Shown piece by piece: positions 18,951-26,896 of a DNA stretch of 26,896 bases. Origin of the DNA: Nemertoderma westbladi (lineage: Eukaryota > Xenacoelomorpha > Nemertodermatida > Nemertodermatidae); NCBI GenBank assembly GCA_032718475.1, contig JAUCBJ010004325.1, positions 1-26,896 on the forward strand, written 5' to 3'. The notes below the pieces were generated by a model. That model saw only the letters and a program-made list of their open reading frames with translations. It had not been told where the DNA came from and did not search any database. A program made the position numbers and the translations under genes. Positions within the stretch are counted from its first letter, which is position 1. Each line of letters opens with the position of its first letter.

Positions 18951-19094
18951 ATTGATTGGGCGAGAAGTAAGCGATCGACCAAGGACAGTTATGCGGGATA
19001 CACAAGGGAGGAACTGAAGTCTATTGTCGAGTCGCAATGGAACTTCCCCGGACCCGGACTCCCGTTTGACTTATCGGAAGCTGCCTGGGAAGAC

Positions 19095-22000
19095 ATGCAC
19101 AGGATGGGAGTAACCAAGGAAACCATCGATCCAGCTGTGTGGAAGAGGTCGGCAGCAGGATATGTACAGGGATTCTTCAGCTCTTTGGAGCGATTAGAGG
19201 AACAACTGTTTCAACAAACCCAAGGACCTCAAGAGCAGGGAGAGCTGCTTTATCAAGTTCGAGAAAGAATTCTAAGAATCAGACTAATCCTATCGGCCTT
19301 TGAGGAAGCTTCGAAAAGAAGACAAGACACGTCGTTGCAAGTTGCCGTAAAGACTTGGTTCCAGCGGGTGAGTCTCAAGGTTCAAGGAACGGCCCAGTGG
19401 AAATTTCAGCTGGCTGAGCGCTCCACCCATGGAGAATCAACAGACGCTACCTTTTCTCAAGTGGAAAGCGAAGCGACAGCAGAGAAACCGCAGAAGAGGG
19501 ATGCTATTGACATCTATCTGTCAGACTATCAACGATTTCTAGGTGATGAAGAGTTGAGGACACGGCTGGCTGGACTTCGCCCTAATAGTGAAGGAGCCAA
19601 GTTTGTGCTGGACGCAATAGATGCGGAAATGCTAGCTGCGAACCAAGCTAAATTTGATGAAAGCATCCGCATCGCTAAGGTTCAAGAAGAACAAGTAAAG
19701 AAAAAACGTATAGAAGACAGAAAGACAGCAGCAGCGGCAGTGGCAGCGGCAGAAGCAGAAAGAAAAGCGGCAGAAGTGGAAAGAAAAGCGGCAGAGGCAG
19801 CGGCAGAGGCAAAAGCGGCAGCTGCAGCAGTAGAAGCGGAAAGAAAAGCAGCAGCGGCAGAGGCAATGGAGGCAGCGGCAGAGGCAAAAGCGGCAGCTGC
19901 AGCAGTAGAAGCGGAAAGAAAAGCAGCAGCGGCAGAGGCAAAAGCGGCAGCGGCAGAGGCAAAAGCGGCAGCTGCAGCAGTAGAAGCGGAAAGAAAATCG
20001 GCAGCGGCAGAAGCGGAAAGAAAAGCGGCCGAAGCGGAAAGAAAGATAGCAGTGGCAGAAGCAGAACGGAGGGCATCTGAAGAGACAACCCAACTAGAGT
20101 TGGAAAATCTTCAAGAGAAGCAAGACAACTTCAATAAACAGATAACAGCCAGTCGGATGCAGCTGATAAGTCGATCCACCCCCAAACGACAGGGCTTTAC
20201 ATCATCGGATGAAGGCGATACAACAGATCCTGAAGGCGGAGGAAATAGATCTCGTCCCAGCAGGCGTAGAAGAATGCCCCACCGTCAGAAATTGCGTGAT
20301 TTGCCCCAAGCTGTGAGAAGGCAACTAGCTAGCACAGACTTAGGTAGTACAGAACCCACAGACCAAATTATTAGAGTAGAAAGACTCCCTACTATAGTAG
20401 ATGAACCTGAAATAATTAGGCCTGTTCTTGAAGCCACCCCTTCGGTGATAGAGACACCTGTACTCCCAGAACCTACCTCTAAATTCCCTTTGCACAGCAC
20501 TAAAATACCTGTGCCCAGCAGAACAGCCCCTGAGACAGTTCCTGTCCTGGACTCCGAGCGAAATATCAATGATTTGTCGCCCGTTGTCCCTCGCCTACCC
20601 ACTACTATGTTGGCAGCTCCCGCTTCGGCAGTCGAGTGGGTGGATGAGAGACGGCGGGGGATGGACCTCCTGCTCGGGCAGATGCAGGAGACTGTTCAAC
20701 AGTTCAAGGGCACAGTAAGGGAAAGTAGGTTAGAGTTGCAAGAAGTGCAGCAGAGTATCGCGTTAGAACGCGATAAATTAGTAAATACCCAAAGGGGTAT
20801 AACACCAACCCCGGTAACAATGTGTCAACCTGTTAGTTCTGAAGTATTTCATGCGCAAGGTGTGGAGCCTACACGCATCTATACTGCTAGTGAAGTAGAA
20901 ACTCCTATAGTAAACCCTATTAAGGGTAATTATAAACCTGTTGACAATGATATTCCATATAGACCTGATCATAATCCGAGAAATTTATATACCGATAACT
21001 CGATATTAAATAACACGATGGCCCAAGAAAGTTTTACGCGTCAAATGGCTAGAACCGAAGCCCGTCAAGCGGTAAAGGTGGGAGAGATCGTCAAGTTCAA
21101 TGGAGATGAGATGAAATGGTTACCTTTTAATGAATATTATAAAGATAACATACAGAACTCTGTGCTATCTAACGGAGAGAAACTTAGATTCCTCATCGAG
21201 TGCTTGGAGGGATCTCCCAAGTTAATGGCGTTAAAGTTTATTGGACATCCAGATGGATTAAGACAAGTTTGGGATACACTAAACATCAGGTATGGTAATA
21301 GGACTAACATATCTAGGTATTTATATGCGAAATTAATGGCGCCCCGAAAGTTTCTTAGCAGCGGGATTATAGAGTTTTCCGACGAGATTCAGGAGATCTG
21401 TAGACAACTAGATAGGTTAGGTGAATACCAGAATTCTATTGTTGTAGGAGCCTTAGCATCTACTTTGCCCAAGGGTGGAGTAGGTACACACTGGGACAAG
21501 AAAGTGTTATATATGATGGAACAACAACGAAGAGACCCTACCATGGCTGATCTCATGTCATTCTTAGATGGAGAGGTAAAATTACAGCTCCTAAAGCAGT
21601 CCAGAGAGAAGACACCGGAAAATAAGGTAAGTGAGAAACCCGTTTCTAGGAGAAAGGTAACACCAGTGTGTTATACCGACGACGGCGAAAGCCAGGCTTC
21701 TCAAGAGGAAGACAGCGGGAAAGACACTGAAAGATCTTACTATGTCAACAAAGCGCCTAAAGACGTAAGTAAATTTAAGTCTCAAACCAATGACAGGAGA
21801 GAACAGGTAACAAAAACTCCTCCTACGTCTCCTAATAGAGTTCACGGAAGAAAGCCCGAGGAAAGACCGAGAGTGCACAACGTTACCCAAGGTAAGGTGA
21901 GTAACATCAAACCAAAATGTGCGCTGTGCGACAGGCCCCACCGTTTAAGTGTGTGTGACGAATTCTTAAAGAGATCCTTAAAGGATAGACGCGAAGTCAT

Positions 22001-23654
22001 GTGGGATAAGCGGTTGTGTTATAATTGTCTCAGACGAGGACACCAATGGCGGACCTGTTACTCAGATGCTAGGTGTGCTAAGTGCGGCGCGAAACATCAT
22101 ATCTTGCTGCACACAGAATTTGAAAGAACCCGCACCAGTCAGGTAAGTGAGCCCGAACTACATGTCCAATTCAGTGATGTGAGTGACCACAGTTCTGAGA
22201 TGGAAGGATTCTACACGGATGAATTCTCCTGCGAAAACGAATCCTGTTACCTAATAAATACCGCAGTGTATCGAGCACTTACGTATGAGAAGGAAACCGA
22301 CAGTGAGCTCCCCCTAACTACTCCTGACAGACAACCATCTTGGAAAGCACCAACTTCCAACGTAGGAATCCGAGAATTTCCCGTAGTGCAGTTGAGAGTC
22401 CACGGGTTAAAAAAGAACTATATAGTGAACGCCCTCCTTGACTCTGGCAGCACAGGAACATTTATCGACAAAGAACTAGCCGAAGACATCTTTGCTGGAC
22501 AACCCAATTTCCGAACTAAGTTGAACCTTTCAGGAATTATGCAGGTTTGGAAATCTACAGTAGCTACAGACTACTATGTAGGCGCGTTGTCCACCCCCCA
22601 GAATGAACTAGGAGAACACAGTATAAGGTTAGTAAAAATGGTGGCGATAAAGAACTTCGCTACCAGCCAAGTGGAACCTTATAACTGGGATGAGGACGAT
22701 TTCACCCAGCAGCATGAGATACCTAGATTCCACACCGACTACCCAGGGGTACAGATACTCATCGGCCAAAATGCGCATGAGGCGCTTGAGACATTAGAGA
22801 AACGGCCTACTCGACCGCAACCATTGCAAACCTATGTGGGAAGAACAAGAGTAGGTTGGTACCTCACTGGACCTTCCCGTAGGACACTCCTAGAAAGGCT
22901 ACCCAAAGATCAGGTCCATCAGGAGAGTGAATGGGAAGAAGACATCAGTGAGGGAGAGACGACCACAACTGAGGGAACACCATACTCCTCAGATAATGAC
23001 GATATTAACTCTAATGTAGATCAATGGAGACATTGCCCCGAGACGATTAATCTAGCCGACATCGCTTCCAGAGGAGCAACTCCTCAAGAACTGACAGATA
23101 CTCCAGACTGGTTAGGTGGACCCGACTTCCTAAGTAAAGAAGATGAATGGCCTCCCCATCTTACCACGTCTGAGATTAGACAAGCCAAGGGAGCGGAGAA
23201 AGTCAAACCTAAAACCCGGACGAGTAAATCAAGGTTATTTAAACCCATGCTAGATCTGTCTGTACTGCACATTTCCAGGGACGACGCTGTGGATCTAAAC
23301 TCCCCCACCGCGAACCGATCTGTTGTGGAGATCAGAGAGAGAGACTGGAGATCTGGAACACCAGACGTCTCGCAGGGACTCTCACCTCTCCTGCCGGGAG
23401 CGATGGACCACTATAGATCCTGGAATCGGCTTTGTAAGGCCGTCGTGTATTTGAAGCGATATTTCTATCGTCACTATTCCAGGACGAAGAGGAAACCTGT
23501 AATTGTATTCGAAACACAACAACTCAATTGCCCAGTTGGTCGTTTATGTTTACTGGAAAGAGACCGAGAACTGTCCGGAAACTATGGAAGGCAAGATACT
23601 CTTCCCACGACCACCTCTCTAATCCAACAAACATCTAGGGACTCCCCAACGTAA
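19095..23654 (+). CDS. BEL/Pao Gag-protease polyprotein with post-RNase H remnant (1,519 aa)
   Basis: Residue numbers count from the ATG at 19095; the frame is actually open from 18951, so this Met may not be the start. About 210-330 is an Ala/Glu/Lys/Arg coiled coil with 25-residue repeats. About 370-400 is basic. About 642-836 resembles the BEL Gag core (VKFNGDEMKWLPFNEYYKD; FSDEIQEICRQLDRLG). Zinc-binding segments are CALCDRPHRLSVC (942), CYNCLRRGHQWRTC (975-988) and CAKCGAKHHILLH (994). The retropepsin-like protease has LLDSGSTGTFID (catalytic Asp1116), and its domain runs to GWYLTGP near 1255. A Glu/Thr-rich linker then leads to WRHCPETINLADIASRGATP (from 1311), which in complete elements follows RNase H. 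WNRLCKAVVYLKRYF (1443) is where the integrase section would begin; the protein stops 77 residues later. Gag packages RNA and assembles particles; the protease would mature them. No RT or integrase active site is present. Confidence 0.85.
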   Translation: MHRMGVTKETIDPAVWKRSAAGYVQGFFSSLERLEEQLFQQTQGPQEQGELLYQVRERILRIRLILSAFEEASKRRQDTSLQVAVKTWFQRVSLKVQGTAQWKFQLAERSTHGESTDATFSQVESEATAEKPQKRDAIDIYLSDYQRFLGDEELRTRLAGLRPNSEGAKFVLDAIDAEMLAANQAKFDESIRIAKVQEEQVKKKRIEDRKTAAAAVAAAEAERKAAEVERKAAEAAAEAKAAAAAVEAERKAAAAEAMEAAAEAKAAAAAVEAERKAAAAEAKAAAAEAKAAAAAVEAERKSAAAEAERKAAEAERKIAVAEAERRASEETTQLELENLQEKQDNFNKQITASRMQLISRSTPKRQGFTSSDEGDTTDPEGGGNRSRPSRRRRMPHRQKLRDLPQAVRRQLASTDLGSTEPTDQIIRVERLPTIVDEPEIIRPVLEATPSVIETPVLPEPTSKFPLHSTKIPVPSRTAPETVPVLDSERNINDLSPVVPRLPTTMLAAPASAVEWVDERRRGMDLLLGQMQETVQQFKGTVRESRLELQEVQQSIALERDKLVNTQRGITPTPVTMCQPVSSEVFHAQGVEPTRIYTASEVETPIVNPIKGNYKPVDNDIPYRPDHNPRNLYTDNSILNNTMAQESFTRQMARTEARQAVKVGEIVKFNGDEMKWLPFNEYYKDNIQNSVLSNGEKLRFLIECLEGSPKLMALKFIGHPDGLRQVWDTLNIRYGNRTNISRYLYAKLMAPRKFLSSGIIEFSDEIQEICRQLDRLGEYQNSIVVGALASTLPKGGVGTHWDKKVLYMMEQQRRDPTMADLMSFLDGEVKLQLLKQSREKTPENKVSEKPVSRRKVTPVCYTDDGESQASQEEDSGKDTERSYYVNKAPKDVSKFKSQTNDRREQVTKTPPTSPNRVHGRKPEERPRVHNVTQGKVSNIKPKCALCDRPHRLSVCDEFLKRSLKDRREVMWDKRLCYNCLRRGHQWRTCYSDARCAKCGAKHHILLHTEFERTRTSQVSEPELHVQFSDVSDHSSEMEGFYTDEFSCENESCYLINTAVYRALTYEKETDSELPLTTPDRQPSWKAPTSNVGIREFPVVQLRVHGLKKNYIVNALLDSGSTGTFIDKELAEDIFAGQPNFRTKLNLSGIMQVWKSTVATDYYVGALSTPQNELGEHSIRLVKMVAIKNFATSQVEPYNWDEDDFTQQHEIPRFHTDYPGVQILIGQNAHEALETLEKRPTRPQPLQTYVGRTRVGWYLTGPSRRTLLERLPKDQVHQESEWEEDISEGETTTTEGTPYSSDNDDINSNVDQWRHCPETINLADIASRGATPQELTDTPDWLGGPDFLSKEDEWPPHLTTSEIRQAKGAEKVKPKTRTSKSRLFKPMLDLSVLHISRDDAVDLNSPTANRSVVEIRERDWRSGTPDVSQGLSPLLPGAMDHYRSWNRLCKAVVYLKRYFYRHYSRTKRKPVIVFETQQLNCPVGRLCLLERDRELSGNYGRQDTLPTTTSLIQQTSRDSPT
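19794..20000 (+). repeat. 75-bp in-frame tandem repeat inside Gag
   Basis: Three units begin at 19794, 19869 and 19944, exactly 75 bp (25 codons) apart, marked by GCTGCAGCAG at 19821, 19896 and 19971. They encode the (A/E)AKAAAAAVEAERK-type coiled-coil heptads. Near identity between units points to recent expansion by slippage. The complementary strand is also open here only because of the repeat composition. Confidence 0.95.
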
Positions 23655-24039
23655 CAGCGTCTGGAGTGGGTGTGTGACTATATTATTTTATATTTGTTTT
23701 TATTATTTTATATTTATGTATGTATTATTATGTAATTTTATTATAATCGTTTTCTTTAATTTTATTTAGTAGAATGTTATTTTAGCGATTATTTAGTAGA
23801 TTAGTGCAATATATATTAGTGTTTATTACTTATATTTAGTGCGACGGCGAGAAATAATTATTTTTCTCTTTCCTTACTGTCCGTAGTACATTATAAATAC
23901 GTGACTACAGTAAGATGAAATGTCTGTACTTATTAAAGTACAATAAAGCTCCTACTATATTCAAGTATTATTGGTAAGTAGAGTATTAGGAATGCAAAAT
24001 TCAGATCCTCGTGTCTCAGCTAAACCAAGCTCTGGGTAG
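23655..24039. other. AT-rich spacer between the two retroelements, candidate LTR or 3'UTR remnant
   Basis: Begins straight after the Gag-protease stop. TATTATTTTATATTT repeats (23689-23720) are followed by AT-rich sequence, a GTGCGACGGCGAG patch (23840), and AATAAA at 23942-23947. TGTGACTATATTA near 23682 could be an LTR start, but no matching copy upstream of 18546 was found. The last ~60 bases carry decayed frames that may belong to the neighbouring non-LTR element. Confidence 0.4.
23942..23947 (+). terminator. Candidate poly(A) signal after the BEL/Pao frame
   Basis: AATAAA within GTACAATAAAGCTCC, 290 nt past the stop codon at 23654. It could end transcripts of the Gag-protease frame. Confidence 0.4.
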
Positions 24040-26896
24040 ACCTTGGAAACGACTTGCCTCTTCTCACTGACATTGCTTCTTGCGATATTGCTCTCATACC
24101 GTATATTAAATAAAGAGCACCGAATGCAGACTGGACAGACTGATGAGGTTCTGATTAAGGACATGGGGGGCGGTTGGCGACTCGCCCTCGCGTCAGCAGA
24201 TGATAGTGGCAATGGTGGAATTGGTCTATTGATGAATCCAACTGCACATGCAGCATTGGACAAAATAGACCAAATCTCTAACCGCATCATCCGTTGCCAC
24301 TTTTCATGTTCTGGAAGACTGGCTAAGAAGTTTCCTAAGGTGGTTCTGATTGTGTGCTACTCTCCAACTAGTGTTGCTCCTGTAGAGGAGGTGGAAAATT
24401 TCTACCACAATCTACAAGCAGCTACTGATGGAGTGGATCAGCATGCATTCTTAACATTCCTGGGAGACTTTAATGCGAGTCTGCATCAATCACCTACATC
24501 GCCCTGGGTCTATAGCAATAGTGTTAACCGAAATTCTGTCCATCTTCAGGATTTTATCTCTGGAAATGGATTGTTTTCGGCTGGAACCCAGTTCAAGAAG
24601 CGAACTGGAAAGCTATGGACTCATAGTGGACCCAGTGGTCACAAGTCCCAGATAGACCATATTCTGTTTCGTAGGAAATACAGGAGCTCTATACAAGACT
24701 GTAATGCATTTACACTTCGACCATTCTCCAGTGATCACCGCCTTATTGTGGCCAAGGTAAGACTTAGTCTGCGTGCTAGCAGAACAACGAAATCTGCCTT
24801 GCCGCGGCATGACTGGTCCTCTCTGTTGCAACAGCCAAGTGTGAGATCCAGCTTCACACTACAGCTGAGCAACAGGTATGAGGCTCTTGCCTCTGAGGCG
24901 GCAGATCACTGTGAGGGCTATACTGCCTTTACAGAAGCAGTTAAGTTAGCAGCTGCAGAAACAGTTCCTGTATACCCTCGAAACAGGAAAAGGGCCCCCT
25001 GGACTGACAACAAAATTCAGAAGTGTCGAAATGACCTTCATAAGGCGCAGAAAGAGTCCCGACTAAAACAGACTACAGCGGCCAAGAATGCAGTTAAGGC
25101 TGCATCTAGGTCGCTGAACAGGCAGTACTCTGCTAATCTACAGGAGCTAATAAACCAACAGGTTGATGCCATCAATGATGCTGACGACAGCAGGCAATCA
25201 TCCCAGGCATGGAAATCGATCAATCTGCTTACTGGGCGGAAAAGCCAACCAACCACCAAGGTTAAGGCTGAATCACCAGCCGATCGCCTCAATGGTTGGA
25301 AAGCCCACTTTGAAAAGCTCCTCAATAATGACAGGGTATTGCCTGATAACTTTATAGAAGTAAAAGTGTCTGAGTCTGTACTCCCAGATATTCCCATTGG
25401 CGATATCTCTTTTGCAGAAGTGAAGGCTGCTGCAAAGAGCATTAAGACCAATCGTGCCTGTGGAGTAGATGGTGTTCCCCCTGAGGTCTTTAAAATACCT
25501 GAGTGTTTAAAGCTCATCTATCCCATCATAGTAGACATGTACCGAACAACAAGAGTCCCACAAGAAATGAAAACAAATAAGTTGGTGCCAGTTCCCAAGA
25601 AGGGCAACCTAACACTCTATGGTTCTTTTCGGGGAATCTCATTGATCTCGATTGCTGCAAAGCTATACAATAGGATTCTATTAAATCGCATCAGGGATCC
25701 CATTGAGAGACTGCTCCGTGGAAATCAGAATGGGTTCCGTAAAGGTCGTGGGACCATGGAGCCCATTTTGGCACTTAGAAGGATAATTGAAGAGTTTTCG
25801 AAAAAGAAAGACAGGCATCTGGCTGTTATCTTTGTTGACTTCTTCAAGGCCTTTGATTCAGTCTCTCGCTCACGTATGTTCAGCATACTTTCATTATATG
25901 GGATTCCTGATGAAATTATTGCAGCAATCAGATCAGTATACGATGGTTCGACAACATTTGTGTCTACTGTTGACGGTGACACAGAACCATTTGAAGTGTT
26001 ATGGGGTGTCCTCCAAGGAGACACACTTGCACCATTCTTGTTCATTATTGTGGTTGACTATGTTCTACGCATGTCCTTAGATCATTATAATGATGATGGG
26101 GTGATGATAACTCCACCTACTGGCTCCAGAAGTCGAGGAAATCCTGCCAAGTACCTAACTGATCTAGACTTTGCTGATGACTTAGGAGTACTCTCAGAAT
26201 CATTAGAGGGAGTCCAACGGCTCCTCAGCTCATTAGAACATGCTGCTTCTAGTGTTGGTCTTTTTATTAACTCCAGAAAGACCAAAATTCTGACAGTTAA
26301 CTTTGAAAGTCCTCAGCAAGTCTCTGATCGGATGAGCATAAGCTCAAAGGATGGTATGCTTGAGCATGTGGACGACTTCTGTTACCTGGGATCATGGATC
26401 CGGAAGTCAGGTGAGGACCTTCGAATACGTAAGGGAAAGGCATGGGCAGCCTTGAATAGGCTTTCCAGGATTTGGAAGTCACCGAGAATTAATCGGAAAC
26501 TTAAGGTCCGATTATTTAGAGCAGCAGTAGTTCCAGTACTCCTCTACGGGAGTCCATGCTGGGCTCTAACTGCTGAGGACACCAAATCTCTGGATGGCAC
26601 ATTCACAAGAATGCTACGCCGGGTTCATTGTGTCAAGTACAATGCACACATCTCCAACCAGACACTATATAACATTGGAGGTGTCTCATTGGTTCCCCCA
26701 AGCTTGACACTAGAACAAAATCGCCTCCGCTTTGCAGGACATTGCTTTCGCCGTGAGGACCAGCCAGTGCATAATCTTGTACTTTGGCAGCCTCATGGAG
26801 TGAATAAGCATGGTGGACAGCCCATGACTTTCTTGAGACGCATCTTAAAGGACACTGGCCTTAAAGATGCAGATGATCTAGCCAATGTCATGGGTG
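23990..26896 (+). mobile_element. APE-type non-LTR retrotransposon (LINE), 5'-damaged, running off the window
   Basis: Carries one long frame with endonuclease then reverse transcriptase, the order of APE-type LINEs. Before 24115 the expected N-terminal endonuclease strand appears only as fragments in other frames (for example LLTDIASCDIALIP, about 24058-24099), so the 5' part is frameshifted or truncated. The 3' end lies outside the window. It may be of RTE or a related clade, but I could not fix the clade by eye. Confidence 0.85.
24040..26896 (+). CDS. LINE endonuclease-reverse transcriptase ORF2, partial (no stop before the window edge)
   Basis: Open for 952 codons after the TAG at 24037-24039; the first ATG is 24124, from which residues are counted. 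The endonuclease (exonuclease-endonuclease-phosphatase fold) shows EHR at 24115 (the catalytic Glu, just before that ATG), CYSPTS (79), GDFNA (114-118, catalytic Asp/Asn) and SDHR (203-206, catalytic His). The RT spans about 490-760: PVPKKG; RGISLISIAAKLYNRILLNR; NQNGFRKGRGT; VDFFKAFDS (first catalytic Asp at 572); GVLQGDTLAPFLF (628); and the FADD active site (683-686). A C-terminal region follows with LLYGSPCWALT and RLRFAGHCFRR. All active-site residues are present and no stop or frameshift is seen over 2.8 kb, so this copy is young. Because the catalytic Glu lies upstream of the first ATG, the real start must be further upstream, in the damaged part. Confidence 0.9.

Larger units (their letters stand above)
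18546..23654 (+). mobile_element. Internally deleted BEL/Pao retroelement: Gag and protease kept, RT, RNase H and integrase lost
   Basis: One frame spans 5,109 nt with a single internal stop (18948-18950). Domain order is Gag N terminus, Ala/Glu/Lys-rich coiled coil, BEL-type Gag core (DUF1759-like), zinc knuckles, DUF1758-type protease, then abruptly the segment that normally follows RNase H, and the first part of the integrase region. A complete BEL/Pao Pol carries several hundred residues of RT and RNase H between protease and that segment. The deletion kept the frame. No LTRs, primer-binding site or polypurine tract were recognised, so the borders are the coding limits only. Confidence 0.85.

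Noticed and set aside
18948-18956. Programmed stop-codon readthrough
   Set aside because: The bases after the stop do not match the known CARYYA-type context and no stem-loop is obvious; a nonsense change is simpler. Kept only as a finding to check.
19632-20093. Minus-strand frames of 137 and 153 codons rich in Cys, Phe, Leu or Pro
   Set aside because: They are shadows of the Ala/Glu/Lys repeats of Gag; repeat composition keeps the complement open.
23682-23947. 3' LTR of the BEL/Pao element
   Set aside because: It starts with TGTGAC and contains AATAAA, but I could find no matching 5' copy before 18546, so an LTR call is unsupported.
23961-26482. Several minus-strand frames of 60-159 codons
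   Set aside because: All are antisense to the LINE frame, whose plus-strand reading has conserved endonuclease and RT motifs.

Overview
The window is nuclear DNA from an animal, most likely an invertebrate and probably marine. The evidence is an intact class II ARF GTPase gene (ARF4/5 type, a metazoan family), a BEL/Pao LTR-type element, a Penelope-like element, an APE-type non-LTR retrotransposon, a tRNA-like SINE, a hAT-like MITE, long AT-rich spacers and no bacterial gene organisation. The palindromes TAGGCCTA and ACCGGT recur through the spacers, which looks like a property of this genome. I cannot name the species.

Layout, left to right. 1-3080: a broken Penelope-like element (minus strand) lies between two inverted copies of a ~350 bp dispersed repeat, with a 40-bp inverted repeat at its 5' edge. 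3080-5270: AT-rich spacer with small repeats. 5272-6720: a satellite of exactly 63 units of 23 bp. It abuts, in phase, a 404 bp hAT-like MITE (6721-7124) whose terminal bases are the same as the start of the satellite unit. 7590-8544: the ARF4/5-type gene on the minus strand, coding region uninterrupted, with a likely 5'UTR splice acceptor and a poly(A) signal. 9245-9373: a possible first coding exon in the opposite direction. 9.6-15.5 kb: spacer filled with short dispersed repeats, a fold-back element, a 90-bp C-rich coding-phase repeat, palindromes, a pair of CTCF-like motifs, two small minus-strand reading frames in register, and a SINE. 15.5-18.5 kb: AT-rich spacer with local duplications.

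18546-23654 is the largest coding block: BEL/Pao Gag plus aspartic protease in one frame, with one in-frame TAA near the N terminus. The reverse transcriptase and RNase H block is missing without loss of frame, and the protein ends at the start of the integrase region. It could only move with help from a complete relative, or it is a derived host gene. No LTRs were recognised. 24040-26896 is a second long frame, open to the window edge, encoding the endonuclease and reverse transcriptase of a non-LTR retrotransposon.

Only the ARF gene is a confident host gene. The most unusual features are the RT-less BEL/Pao frame, the indel-free satellite joined to a transposon terminus, and the density of inverted and tandem repeats between them.
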